Of a stretch of DNA of 64,000 nucleotides, positions 1 to 8,486 are shown one piece after another; positions within the stretch are counted from its first letter, which is position 1, and every line of letters begins with the position of its first letter. Below the pieces are notes generated by a model that was given only the letters and a program-made list of their open reading frames with translations, searched no databases and had not been told where the DNA came from. The position numbers were made by a program, and so were the translations under genes. The stretch is from Accumulibacter sp. (GTDB taxonomy: Bacteria > Pseudomonadota > Gammaproteobacteria > Burkholderiales > Rhodocyclaceae). Location: positions 58,501 to 122,500 of the forward strand of contig NZ_JAMTDX010000056.1 in NCBI RefSeq assembly GCF_023806625.1, in the 5' to 3' direction.

Positions 1-921
1 ACCAACCGGCTGCTCATCTTCTATCGCGTGTTCGTCGAGAACGGCGATCTCGCCGCGGCGACCGCCGGCGTCAAGGCGAAGGCTGCGGTATTCCCGCTGT
101 CGCAGGCGGCCAAGCCGCCTGCGACGAGTTTCGTCAACCTCTCGGGGATGAAGTTCAACACCATCAGCGCCAACGACTTCAGTTTCTACGACGAACTGAA
201 TGCCGTGGTGCAGAACGAACCTGCCGACTGGGTGGATCCGGACCTCGTGGGCCTGTACGCCTCGATCGGCATCCGCAAGGGGCAACCGTTCGCGCCGGAC
301 GCGCGGCTGAAGAAGACCTTGACCGACGCGGTCGCGGTGGGCAATGCCTACGCCCGCTCGAATGTCTTCGCGGCGCGCGATCCGCACACCAGGATCTTCA
401 AGGACCGCCAATGGTTGACGGCTTTCGTGGGAGGCAGCTACCAGTTCCTGTCGGGCGCCGAGCGGCTTCTGGACGCGGAAGCGATGTTCTTCTACTACGC
501 CACGGGCATCACGCCGGCGATGAGCGAAGCCAAGCCGGGCACCGGGTCTGCCTATGCGCTCACCTTCCGCGATGCGAAGGGCAACTACCTCGACGGTGGA
601 TACACCTACAAGGTGACCTTGCCCGGGCCGATTCCCGCGAAGAACTTCTGGGCCTTCACGGTCTACGACAACCAGACGCGCTCGCTGCTGCCCACCGACG
701 AGAAAACGGCCGGCCTGGACAGCAACCTGCCCGGGCTGAAGAAGAATGCCGACGGCGGCGCGACCGTCTGGTTCGGACCCAAGGCGCCGGCCGGAAGCGA
801 GTCGAACTGGGTGCAGACGATGCCGGGCAAGGGCTACAACGTGATCCTGCGGCTCTACGGTCCGCTGGAGCCGTGGTTCAACCAGACCTGGCAACCCGGC
901 GATCTTGAATTGCAAATGTGA
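1..921 (+). CDS. DUF1254/DUF1214 domain protein, 5' end outside window
   Basis: The reading frame is open from base 1, so the true start lies upstream; about 306 residues of the C-terminal part are visible. The text resembles the DUF1254-DUF1214 family: an aromatic-rich segment near the middle (AMFFYYATG) and the DUF1214-like C-terminal stretch with NFWAFTVYDNQTRSLL and GYNVILRLYGPLEPWF. Family members are usually secreted or periplasmic proteins of unknown biochemical role. No signal peptide can be judged because the N-terminus is missing. It ends with TGA at 919-921, about 80 bases before a degenerate transposase fragment, so this gene sits at the edge of a rearranged spot. Confidence 0.8.
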   Translation, partial: TNRLLIFYRVFVENGDLAAATAGVKAKAAVFPLSQAAKPPATSFVNLSGMKFNTISANDFSFYDELNAVVQNEPADWVDPDLVGLYASIGIRKGQPFAPDARLKKTLTDAVAVGNAYARSNVFAARDPHTRIFKDRQWLTAFVGGSYQFLSGAERLLDAEAMFFYYATGITPAMSEAKPGTGSAYALTFRDAKGNYLDGGYTYKVTLPGPIPAKNFWAFTVYDNQTRSLLPTDEKTAGLDSNLPGLKKNADGGATVWFGPKAPAGSESNWVQTMPGKGYNVILRLYGPLEPWFNQTWQPGDLELQM

Positions 922-1000
922 TGTCGCGACGCGATTGACTCGCTGACCCGGCGAGCCTGAGCGGCCTGACGAACAAGGATAGATCGTGCGAAGCCACGAT

Positions 1001-1316
1001 CTATCCGGTCGGTTGTTCGAGCTCGGTCGGGAAAGCACTTGGCCAGTCTGCCAACGGCAACTCGTTCAGCTGAGCTTCCCTCGGTTTTTCGTCTTGCGGC
1101 TTCAGGGACCAGCCCACGACCTCGCGGTCGAACCAGTCGAGGACGATCGCCAGGTAGGGCCCACCTTCGTCTGTCCACAGATCCGTGATGTCCGAGGTTC
1201 ACGCCCGGTTCGGTGCCGACGGCATGAAGTTGCGATCCAGCAGATTCTCCGCCACCGGCAGGCCGTGTTGCGAGTTGCTTGAACTCCCCCGTGTATGCCT
1301 GCTTCGCCATCTTCAT
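1001..1316 (-). pseudogene. IS3-family transposase relic (orfA start joined to orfB fragment)
   Basis: Reading the minus strand, a start with MKMAKQAYTGEFKQLA looks like the beginning of an IS3-type OrfA. After a frame change the text becomes orfB-like: AENLLDRNFMPSAPNRA, then a stop where Trp would be expected, then TSDITDLWTDEGGPYLAIV and LDWFDREVVGWSLKPQ, which matches the DDE core around an acidic residue of IS3 integrases. The reading ends in TAG at 1001-1003. Most of orfA and the rest of orfB are missing, so this is a decayed fragment and cannot encode an active transposase. I could not define terminal inverted repeats. Confidence 0.75.
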
Positions 1317-1452
1317 CTTTCTGCCTTCCAAAAGTAACGTCCTCTTGCGTCACCCTTGGAAGACGAAATTCCGGGGGAACCTCAATCCCCCCAGGTGCCC
1401 CTCGCTGGCAACGGACGTCGGCGGAACGTCTGCGGACTGTGGTAGACGCAAG

Positions 1453-1484
1453 AAAGGCCAGGATGTCTGAATTCACTGGCCTTT
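1453..1484 (-). terminator. Hairpin downstream of tRNA-Leu, probable terminator
   Basis: The arms aaaggccag (1453-1461) and ctggccttt (1476-1484) form a perfect 9-bp stem with a 14-base loop. It lies about 35 bases past the 3' end of the tRNA-Leu gene on the same transcribed strand. The U-tract is short, so termination efficiency is uncertain. Confidence 0.5.
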
Positions 1485-1517
1485 ATGGACTTCCACGGAC
1501 TGCTTTGGACTGTTTGT

Positions 1518-1602
1518 TGGTGCCCAGGAAGGGAATCGAACCCCCACACCTTTCGGCGGCAGGACCTAAACCTGCTGCGTCTACCAATTTCGCCACCTGG
1601 GC
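1518..1602 (-). tRNA. tRNA-Leu (anticodon UAG)
   Basis: On the minus strand the sequence folds as a class II tRNA with a long variable arm. The acceptor arms are GCCCAGG and CCTGGGC, followed by A73 and an encoded CCA. The anticodon stem GCAGG/CCTGC encloses the loop TTTAGGT, giving anticodon TAG, which reads CUA and other CUN leucine codons. The D-arm and the T-arm (GGTTCGATTCC) are both recognisable. The gene is single here, with a hairpin downstream and a promoter-like pair of boxes about 70 bases upstream. Confidence 0.95.
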
Positions 1603-2122
1603 ATTGCCGAACGGCGCACGTGCGGCGCCCGAACCGACGGGCAGATGAGCGGTCGTTCGCCGGTCGCGGCGTCCGTCATTCTAACCGTGACGCCCACAGG
1701 CTGTCAGCTCCGGTGCGCACGCGCGCACCCGCGCCGGCGCGCCCGGAATGGCCCCAGTCAGCAGAAGCCGGCAGGTGCGCAGTCCAGGCGCAGTTGCCGC
1801 GCGACGGCAGCCTCGCGGTCGCCTTGGCCGTCGCGTGAACACCAGGGCAGCTCGGCATTGACTGCGCCGGAGTATCCGCGCCGCGCGGCGGAGCGAGTCG
1901 ACCCCTGAGCGGGCCAGGTCCGGCCGCCCGGGCCCCACCGGGGCAGGGCTGGCGCTCTTCTGCGCAGGCGGGGAGGAAGCCGGCGCCGGCATCGAGGGTC
2001 GCTGCCTCGTTCCGGGTTCAAGCACCCTATACTGTCGGCCTCGCGCGCCGCGCCGCGGATTGGTTCGCCGACTGCCGGCGGCCCGCGCCCGCGCCCGCCG
2101 GCCAGCCGCTCCGCCGACCCTG
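1603..2122. other. Non-coding stretch between tRNA-Leu and hpnC
   Basis: I recognise no gene in these 520 GC-rich bases; the open frames on both strands look compositional. It holds a promoter candidate for the tRNA (1678-1707, minus strand) and, near the other end, a TATACT hexamer at 2028-2033 that could be the -10 box for the hpn operon, although its -35 region is weak. Confidence 0.5.
1678..1707 (-). promoter_or_regulatory. Candidate sigma-70 promoter for tRNA-Leu
   Basis: On the minus strand CTGACA (1707-1702) is followed after 18 bases by TAGAAT (1683-1678), close to the -35/-10 consensus. It points at tRNA-Leu with a leader of roughly 70 bases. Confidence 0.5.
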
Positions 2123-2947
2123 ATGCCCGTCGACCATTACGAGAACTTCCCCGTCGCCTCGCTGCTCGTGCCGCGCCGCCTGCGCCGGCCGATCGAGGCG
2201 ATCTACCGCTTCGCGCGCGCTGCCGACGACATCGCCGACGAGGGCGAGGCGAGCGACGCCGAGCGGCTCGCCGCGCTGACCAGCTTCGCCGGAGAACTCG
2301 CGCGCATCGGCCGGGGACTCGAGCCGGAGCGCGCGGAGTTCGCCGAACTGGCCGCGGTCATCCGGCAATGGCAGCTGCCGGTTGGCCTCTTCGAGGAGCT
2401 GCTCGACGCCTTTGCCCAGGACGTCGTCCGCAAGCGCTACGCGGACTGGGCCGAACTGCTCGACTACTGCCGCCGATCGGCGAACCCGGTCGGCCGGCTC
2501 GTCCTGCATCTCTTCGACCGGGTCAGCGAAGCGAACCAGCGCCGCTCGGACTGCATCTGCTCCGCGCTGCAACTGATCAATTTCTGGCAGGACATCGCCA
2601 TCGACTGGAGCAAGGGGCGCGTCTATCTGCCACAGAGCGACCTCGCCCGTTTCGCTGTCGGCGAGGAGCTGATCGCCGCCGGGACCTGCACCCCGGAATG
2701 GACGGCGTTGCTCGACTACGAGATCGAGCGCACGCGGCAACTGATCGACGAGGGCGCGGCACTGGTCGATGAACTGCCCGGACGGCTCGGCTGGGAGATC
2801 CGCCTGACCGTCCAGGGCGGCCTGCGCATCCTCGAGCGGATCGGCCGGGTACGCGGCGACGTTTTCCGGCAGCGGCCGGTTCTCGGCGCCGGCGACTGGC
2901 TGCGCGTCGGCTGGCGCGCGCTGCGCATGGGAGTCGTGGGAGAATGA
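2123..2947 (+). CDS. hpnC: HpnC, hydroxysqualene synthase
   Basis: A 274-residue trans-isoprenyl diphosphate synthase. In the HpnCDE route HpnD first makes presqualene diphosphate from two farnesyl diphosphates, HpnC converts it to hydroxysqualene, and HpnE reduces that to squalene. The first Asp-rich motif is ADDIADE (residues 34-40) and the second is NFWQDIAIDW (about 154-163), followed by KGRVYLP. The QDIAIDW form is what HpnC carries in place of the RDVGED of HpnD. I chose the ATG at 2123 because family homology begins with MPVDHYENFP; an upstream ATG at 2060 would add 21 Arg/Ala/Pro-rich residues. It is first in a tight three-gene operon. Confidence 0.93.
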   Translation: MPVDHYENFPVASLLVPRRLRRPIEAIYRFARAADDIADEGEASDAERLAALTSFAGELARIGRGLEPERAEFAELAAVIRQWQLPVGLFEELLDAFAQDVVRKRYADWAELLDYCRRSANPVGRLVLHLFDRVSEANQRRSDCICSALQLINFWQDIAIDWSKGRVYLPQSDLARFAVGEELIAAGTCTPEWTALLDYEIERTRQLIDEGAALVDELPGRLGWEIRLTVQGGLRILERIGRVRGDVFRQRPVLGAGDWLRVGWRALRMGVVGE

Positions 2948-2977
2948 CGCCCCGTTGACGATTCCGCGAGCGCGCCG

Positions 2978-3811
2978 ATGAGCCCCGACGAGTATTGCCA
3001 GCAGAAAGCCGCGCGCAGTGGCTCGAGCTTCTATTACAGCTTTCTGTTCCTGCCACCCGAGCGGCGTCGGGCGATCACCGCGCTTTACGCGTTCTGCCGC
3101 GAGGTCGACGACACCGTCGACGAATGGCAGGATCCGGGTGTGGCGGCCACCAGGCTCGCCTGGTGGCGGCACGAACTCGCGGCGATGAGTGCCGGCCAGG
3201 CGCAGCATCCGGTGACCCAGGCGCTGCACCAGGCGAGCGCCAGCTTCAACCTGCCCGAGGAACAGCTGCGCGAGATCATCGACGGCATGGAGATGGACCT
3301 GCAGCAGACGCGCTATCTCGATTTCCGGGCGCTGTCGCTGTACTGCTACCGGGTGGCCAGCGTCGTCGGCTTGCTCGCCGCGGAGATTTTCGGCTACCAG
3401 GACCGCCGGACGCAGAAGTACGCGCACGACCTGGGAATCGCCTGCCAGCTGACGAACATCATCCGCGACGTCGGCGAGGACGCGCGCCGCGGGCGGATCT
3501 ATCTGCCGATCGACGAGCTGCAGCGTTTCGGTGTTCCCGCTTCCGATATCCTCGAAGCGCGTCATTCGGACGCTTTCCGCCGGCTGATCGAGTTCCAGAT
3601 CGACCGCGCCGAGTCGTACTACGCGCAGGCGCTGGCCACGCTGCCGGCCGCCGACCGCAAGGCACAGCGCCCAGGGCTGGTGATGGCGGCGATCTACCGG
3701 ACGCTGCTCGACGAAATCCGGCGCGACGGCTGCCAGGTGCTGACCCAGCGCACCTCGCTGCCACCATTGCGCAAGCTGTGGATCGCCTGGCGAACCTGGG
3801 TTCGCGGATGA
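2978..3811 (+). CDS. hpnD: HpnD, presqualene diphosphate synthase
   Basis: A 277-residue squalene/phytoene synthase-type enzyme catalysing head-to-head condensation of two farnesyl diphosphates to presqualene diphosphate. Both metal-binding motifs are intact: REVDDTVDE (residues 41-49) and LTNIIRDVGEDARRGRIYLP. The N-terminal SGSSFYYSFLFLP is typical of the family. It starts 30 bases after hpnC and its stop overlaps the start of hpnE in ATGA, indicating coupled translation. The C-terminus (LRKLWIAWRTW) is short and basic. No hopene cyclase is visible, so the product could serve hopanoids made by genes elsewhere. Confidence 0.94.
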   Translation: MSPDEYCQQKAARSGSSFYYSFLFLPPERRRAITALYAFCREVDDTVDEWQDPGVAATRLAWWRHELAAMSAGQAQHPVTQALHQASASFNLPEEQLREIIDGMEMDLQQTRYLDFRALSLYCYRVASVVGLLAAEIFGYQDRRTQKYAHDLGIACQLTNIIRDVGEDARRGRIYLPIDELQRFGVPASDILEARHSDAFRRLIEFQIDRAESYYAQALATLPAADRKAQRPGLVMAAIYRTLLDEIRRDGCQVLTQRTSLPPLRKLWIAWRTWVRG

Positions 3812-5109
3812 ACGTGGCGATCGTCGGCGGCGGCTGGGCAGGTCTCGCCGCCGCCGTCGAACTCGCCGCAGCCGGGGTCGGTGTCACCGTCTTCGAGAGC
3901 GCCAGACAGATCGGCGGGCGCGCGCGCAGCGTGCGCGTCGGCGGGGAGATTCTCGACAATGGCCAGCACATCCTGAGCGGCGCGTACCGCGAGACGCTGC
4001 GCCTGATCGCCGTGGTCGGGGTCGAGGTCGAGCGCGTCGTCAGGCGGCTGCCGCTCGAACTGCGCTTCGCCAGCGGCGGGCGGACTTCGTTCCAGCTCCG
4101 CCTGCCACGCCTTCGCCCACCGCTCGATCTCGCCGCCGGCCTGTGCCTGGCGCGCGGCGCAACACTCTCCGGGAAGTTCGCGGCGATCCGCCTGATGCGC
4201 TTCCTCGCAGGCCGTGACTACCGCCTCGACGAAGACCTGCCGCTCGGCGAACTGCTCGATCGGCTCGGCCAGCACGGCGCGCTCCGCGACTGCCTCTGGG
4301 AACCGCTCTGCCTGGCGGCGCTGAACACGGCGCCCGGTCAGGCGTCGGCGCAGGTTTTCGCGCGCGTCGTCGCCGACACGCTCGGCGGTGGCGCCGGGGC
4401 GACCGACCTGCTGCTGCCGGCGGCCGACCTCGACCGGCTCTTTCCGGAAGCCGCCGGCCGATTCATCGGCGCGCATCGCGGCGAGATCCGCCTCGGCCAC
4501 CGCGTCGAGGCGATCGATCCCGGACCTTCGGTGCACGGCGAGCGTTTCAGCGGCGTCGTCATCGCCGTCGGCGCGCAGCACGCGCCGGCGCTGCTCGCCC
4601 GGCACGCCGCGACGCAGCGTCTCGCATCGCTGCTCGCCGGCTATCGCTTCGAGCCGATCGCCACCGTCTACTGCGGCTACCCGCCGGGGTTGCGCCTGCC
4701 GCTGCCGATGCTCGGCCTCGATCCGCGAACACCCGGGCGGATCGGTCAGTGGGCTTTCGACCGCGGCGCGCTCTGCGGCACGCCTGGGGTGATCGCCTTC
4801 GTGCTCAGCGCGCACGGTGCCTGGGAAGAACTCGACAACGACCGCCTGGCGAGGACGCTGCACCGCGAACTCGCCGACGCGCTCGGCGCGCCGCTGCCCG
4901 CGCCGCTCTGGCAGCGGGTGATCCGCGAGCAGCGGGCGACGTTCGCCTGCCGGCCCGGCCTGCCCCGCCCATCGCCGGACACCGGCCTGCCGGGCGTCTG
5001 GCTGGCCGGCGACTACGTCTGCGCCGAGTACCCGGCGACGCTCGAAGCGGCCGTGCGCAGTGGCGTCGCCGCGGCGCGAGCGGTCCTGGCCGATCGGCCG
5101 GCGCGCTGA
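3808..5109 (+). CDS. hpnE: HpnE, hydroxysqualene dehydroxylase
   Basis: A 433-residue FAD-dependent amine-oxidase/phytoene-desaturase-fold protein that reduces hydroxysqualene to squalene. The N-terminus shows the dinucleotide-binding GGGWAG (residues 7-12) after the first beta strand, then FESARQIGGRARS, the second FAD contact. Near the C-terminus GVWLAGDYV and YPATLEAAVRSG form the conserved FAD-binding end of this fold. The ATG at 3808 overlaps the hpnD stop by four bases; the frame stays open further upstream but the Rossmann motif fixes this start. hpnC, hpnD and hpnE together make a complete farnesyl-PP to squalene module. Confidence 0.93.
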   Translation: MNVAIVGGGWAGLAAAVELAAAGVGVTVFESARQIGGRARSVRVGGEILDNGQHILSGAYRETLRLIAVVGVEVERVVRRLPLELRFASGGRTSFQLRLPRLRPPLDLAAGLCLARGATLSGKFAAIRLMRFLAGRDYRLDEDLPLGELLDRLGQHGALRDCLWEPLCLAALNTAPGQASAQVFARVVADTLGGGAGATDLLLPAADLDRLFPEAAGRFIGAHRGEIRLGHRVEAIDPGPSVHGERFSGVVIAVGAQHAPALLARHAATQRLASLLAGYRFEPIATVYCGYPPGLRLPLPMLGLDPRTPGRIGQWAFDRGALCGTPGVIAFVLSAHGAWEELDNDRLARTLHRELADALGAPLPAPLWQRVIREQRATFACRPGLPRPSPDTGLPGVWLAGDYVCAEYPATLEAAVRSGVAAARAVLADRPAR

Positions 5110-5161
5110 CCGACTGCCGGAGGGTCGTCGTCACCCGACCGCGGCCGATCCCGACCGGAGC

Positions 5162-5848
5162 TCAGCGGATCTCCTCGAGTTCGCCGGCGTGCATCCGCAA
5201 CCGCCTGGCGCAGCGTGCGGCGATCTCCTCGTCGTGGGTGACGAGGATCAGCGTCGTCCCGCGCTCGGCGTTGATCGCGAACATCAGTTCGATCACCTGG
5301 TGTCCGGTGACAGCGTCGAGGTTGCCGGTCGGTTCGTCGGCGAGGATCAGCCGCGGTCCCGGGGCGAAGGCACGGGCCAGCGCGACGCGCTGCTGCTCGC
5401 CGCCCGACAGGTGCCTCGGGTAATTGCGCAGGCGATGAGCGAGGCCGACGCGTTCGAGCCAGTACTCGGCCTCGCGGCGTGCATTGGCGGTGCCGGCCAG
5501 CTCGAGCGGCAGCATCACGTTCTCGAGCGCATTCAGCGACGGGAGCAGCTGGAAGGTCTGGAAGACGAAGCCGAGCAACCGGCCGCGGAGCACCGCGCGC
5601 GCGTCCTCGTCGAGGCGGCCGATGTCCTCGCCGGCGAGGCGCACCGAGCCGCTCGTCGGCAGGTCGAGGCCGGCGAGCAGACCGAGCAGCGTCGACTTCC
5701 CCGATCCCGACGCACCGACGATCGCCACCGTCTCGCCGGCCGCGACGGCGAACGAAATGTCGTGCACAATGGTCAACGGTTCGCCGCCGTTGTCGACCCG
5801 TTTGGCGAGGCCGTTCACCTCAACGACCATCGATGTCTGTCGCTCCAT
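5162..5848 (-). CDS. ybbA: YbbA/LolD-like ABC transporter ATP-binding protein
   Basis: A 228-residue ABC ATPase of the LolD/MacB/YbbA branch. Motifs run in order: Walker A GASGSGKST, Q-loop FQTFQLLPSL, signature LSGGEQQRVALARA, Walker B LILADEPTGNLD, H-loop LVTHDEE. It is divergent from and abuts tesA, the arrangement of ybbA and tesA in enteric bacteria, which supports the YbbA assignment. The ATG at 5848 gives the usual 228-residue length, and GGAAAGCGGAGC just before it could serve as ribosome site; an ATG at 5830 is an alternative. The expected large permease partner (YbbP) is absent: the 3' end faces hpnE. Confidence 0.85.
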   Translation of the reverse strand: MERQTSMVVEVNGLAKRVDNGGEPLTIVHDISFAVAAGETVAIVGASGSGKSTLLGLLAGLDLPTSGSVRLAGEDIGRLDEDARAVLRGRLLGFVFQTFQLLPSLNALENVMLPLELAGTANARREAEYWLERVGLAHRLRNYPRHLSGGEQQRVALARAFAPGPRLILADEPTGNLDAVTGHQVIELMFAINAERGTTLILVTHDEEIAARCARRLRMHAGELEEIR

Positions 5849-6464
5849 GCTCCGCTTTCCGCTTCTCCGCAGCCTTCTCCTCGCCGCCGTGCTGCTGTGC
5901 CCGGCTGCCGCCCACGCGGCGCAGACCATCCTCGTGCTCGGCGACTCCCTGTCGGCCGGCTACGGCATCCGCCAGGACGCCGCCTGGCCCGCCCTGCTCG
6001 CCGGTCGGCTGACGGAAAAGAAGCTGGATTATAGCGTCGTCAATGCGAGCATCTCGGGAGAGACCACCAGCGGCGGACGAACGCGGATCGACGCACTGCT
6101 CGCCCGGCACTCGCCGAAGGTGGTGGTCGTCGCCCTCGGCGCCAACGACGGGCTGCGCGGCCTGCCGCTCGGGCAACTCCGCGACAACCTCTCGGCCATC
6201 GTCGCCAGCGCCCAGCGGCACCAGGCGCGCGTGCTCCTCGTCGGGCAGCGCATACCGCCGAATTACGGCCCCTACGCGGCCGACTTCCACCGGGTCTATG
6301 GCGAGGTCGCCCGCGCGCGCAGGACGGCGCTGGTCGATTTCCTGCTCGACGGGGTGGCCAGCGAGTCCGCCCTGTTCCAGGCGGACAACCTGCACCCGAC
6401 CGCCGCCGCGCAGCCGATGCTTCTCGACAACGTCTGGCGTGGTCTGGCGCCGTTGCTAAAATAG
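5847..6464 (+). CDS. tesA: TesA-type SGNH arylesterase / lysophospholipase
   Basis: A 205-residue SGNH hydrolase with a signal peptide of about 23 residues (LLLAAVLLCPAAAHA then AQT), so probably periplasmic. Block I is GDSLSAGYG with the nucleophilic Ser, block III GANDGLRG carries the oxyanion Asn, and block V DNLHPT supplies the Asp-His of the triad. TesA-type enzymes hydrolyse acyl esters, lysophospholipids and acyl-CoA thioesters. The start codon overlaps the divergent ybbA start by two bases, so the two genes must share or overlap regulatory DNA. Confidence 0.92.
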   Translation: MLRFPLLRSLLLAAVLLCPAAAHAAQTILVLGDSLSAGYGIRQDAAWPALLAGRLTEKKLDYSVVNASISGETTSGGRTRIDALLARHSPKVVVVALGANDGLRGLPLGQLRDNLSAIVASAQRHQARVLLVGQRIPPNYGPYAADFHRVYGEVARARRTALVDFLLDGVASESALFQADNLHPTAAAQPMLLDNVWRGLAPLLK

Positions 6465-6616
6465 CAGCGAAGACGCGGCTGTTCGCTGCGCGCCGCACCC
6501 GGCGGCGAGAGTTTTCCGGCACCTTCAGGCAGACGGTCGAGGAGTAGGCGAGTGAGCGAGGCAGCGGGTCAGGCGGGCGGGCGGTTCGGCGCGTACGGTC
6601 GCGCGGGTGGCCGGCA

Positions 6617-7669
6617 ATGAAGCCCGAGGTCGTCAGCGTCGGGCAACTCGGCGACTTATCGGGCTTCGACGAGATCATCGACGTGCGCTCGCCGGCCGAG
6701 TTCGCCGAGGACCACATTCCCGGGTCGACCAACTGCCCGGTGCTCGACGATCGGCAGCGCGCCGAGGTCGGCACGCTGTACAAGCAGGTCTCGCCGTTCG
6801 CGGCGCGCAAGCTCGGCGCCGCCTACGTCTCGGCGAACATCGCCGGCCATCTGCTCGAGCGCTTCCAGAGCCGGCCGAAGGACTGGCAGCCGCTGGTCGT
6901 CTGCTGGCGCGGCGGCCAGCGCAGCGCTGCGCTGACCTACGTCCTGCGGCGCATCGGCTGGGAAGCGCAGCAACTCGACGGCGGCTATCGGACGTATCGG
7001 AGGCTGGTCGTCGAGGAACTCGACCGTCTGCCGCGGGCGCTTCGCTTCAGGGTCGTCTGCGGCGCGACGGGCAGCGGCAAGAGCCGCACGCTGCAGGCGA
7101 TCGGCGGCCTCGGCGAGCAGATCCTCGACCTCGAGGAGCTTGCCTGCCACAAGGGATCGGTGCTCGGCGTCCTGCCCGACTGCCCGCAACCCTCGCAGAA
7201 GATGTTCGAGTCGCGCCTGCTCGTGCAGCTCGGCGCTCTCGATCCGGCACGACCGGTCTACGTCGAAGCCGAAAGCCGCAAGGTCGGCATCCTGCACCTG
7301 CCCGGGTCGCTGATCGAGCGGATGCGCGCCGGCGAGTGCGTGCACATCGAGGCGAGCTTCGCCGCGCGAGTCGACTTCCTGCTCCGCGATTACGACTACT
7401 TCACCGCCTCCCCCGAGTGGCTCGACCAGCGCCTGCAGACGCTGCGCAGGCTGCAGAGCAGCGAGACGATCGCCCGCTGGCGCGAGCAGGTGCGCGACGG
7501 AAGGTGGCGCGAACTGGTCGGCGAACTCCTCGAACGCCACTACGACCCGCTGTACAGCCGCTCGCAGAGCCACAACTACGCCGGCTTCGAAGACCCGGTG
7601 CGCTTCGCGACCGACGACCTGACACCCGCCGGAATCGATCGGCTCGCCCGGCGGATCTGCGGCCGATAG
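6617..7669 (+). CDS. mnmH: MnmH (SelU), tRNA 2-selenouridine synthase
   Basis: A 350-residue two-domain enzyme. The N-terminal rhodanese domain begins with DEIIDVRSPAEFAEDHIPGS and holds the active cysteine in VVCWRGGQRSAAL (about residues 95-107). The second domain is P-loop ATPase-like with GATGSGKS (about 150-157). MnmH converts 5-substituted 2-thiouridine at the wobble position to 2-selenouridine, through geranylated thiouridine, using selenophosphate. No selD lies nearby. The upstream 150 bases contain no recognisable gene and the ribosome-binding site before ATG 6617 is weak. Confidence 0.94.
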   Translation: MKPEVVSVGQLGDLSGFDEIIDVRSPAEFAEDHIPGSTNCPVLDDRQRAEVGTLYKQVSPFAARKLGAAYVSANIAGHLLERFQSRPKDWQPLVVCWRGGQRSAALTYVLRRIGWEAQQLDGGYRTYRRLVVEELDRLPRALRFRVVCGATGSGKSRTLQAIGGLGEQILDLEELACHKGSVLGVLPDCPQPSQKMFESRLLVQLGALDPARPVYVEAESRKVGILHLPGSLIERMRAGECVHIEASFAARVDFLLRDYDYFTASPEWLDQRLQTLRRLQSSETIARWREQVRDGRWRELVGELLERHYDPLYSRSQSHNYAGFEDPVRFATDDLTPAGIDRLARRICGR

Positions 7670-7841
7670 TCAGAGCCGCGCGCCGATCGCGCCGCGCACG
7701 GCACCCAGCCGCTGGACCATCGCCGGGCGCGGCGCGAGGCGCTCGACCCACGGCGACGGCGCAGAAGCGGCGAAGCAATCGATCATCGGACGGCGACGCT
7801 GGCTTATCATGGCGCAGCGTGGTTCACCAGGGAGTCGAAAA

Positions 7842-8276
7842 ATGGCAGCAGAGATGGCAGAAGACGGGCAGCACGCTCCGGTCGTGGTCAGCGAGACCGG
7901 GCAACCTTACCAGCAGAGCGTGCGCATCGGCAGGCACAGCCTGATCGCCGACGAGCCGCCGAGCATGGGCGGCGGCGACGCCGGGCCGGCCCCATTCGAT
8001 CTGCTCCTCGCCAGCCTCGGCGCCTGCACTTCGATCACCCTGCGCATGTACGCGCAGCGCAAGAAACTGTCGCTGACCGGAATCCGCGTCGAGCTGAGCC
8101 ACCAGCGGACCGTCGTCGAGGGCGGCGCGAGGACCGAGCACATCTCGCGCCGCATCTGGCTCGAGGGCGAACTGAGCGCCGAACAGCGCGGCAGCCTGCT
8201 GGCGATCGCCAACAAGTGTCCGATGTACCGCACGCTGCAATCCGAGATCCGGATCGACAGCCAGCTCGCGAACTAG
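7842..8276 (+). CDS. OsmC family protein
   Basis: A 144-residue OsmC/Ohr-fold protein. The two family cysteines are visible in LASLGACTSITLRMYAQRK and in ANKCPMYRTL, the positions used for thiol-based peroxide reduction in this superfamily. The sequence is closer to the general OsmC/YhfA branch than to Ohr. ATG 7842 is preferred because AGGGAG stands eight bases before it; an upstream ATG at 7809 would add 11 unrelated residues. It is followed by 200 bases without a gene, then by the large CoA ligase/acetyltransferase. Confidence 0.88.
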   Translation: MAAEMAEDGQHAPVVVSETGQPYQQSVRIGRHSLIADEPPSMGGGDAGPAPFDLLLASLGACTSITLRMYAQRKKLSLTGIRVELSHQRTVVEGGARTEHISRRIWLEGELSAEQRGSLLAIANKCPMYRTLQSEIRIDSQLAN

Positions 8277-8486
8277 CCTCGCGGCGACGGCCCTCGACCG
8301 CGCCGAGGCTTCCTGCCCCAGGGCCGGCGCGACCTCGGCAGGCTGGCGCGGCAAGCCGTGCGAAAAGTCGCGACTCCGGACATTTGGGTGCCGGCGACTA
8401 GAGACTTTGCCGCCCGTCTGTGATAGATTGATGCACTGCAACATGGAGCCCGCGCAGCGCCTCCGAACCCCCCGGTGAACCTCATC

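Noticed and set aside
2027-3565. 512-residue minus-strand frame opposite hpnC/hpnD
   Set aside because: Shadow of two recognised enzymes; no start signal or family pattern.
2995-3807. A longer HpnE reading through hpnD in another frame
   Set aside because: The upstream part is an out-of-frame reading of hpnD; the FAD-binding N-terminus begins at 3808.
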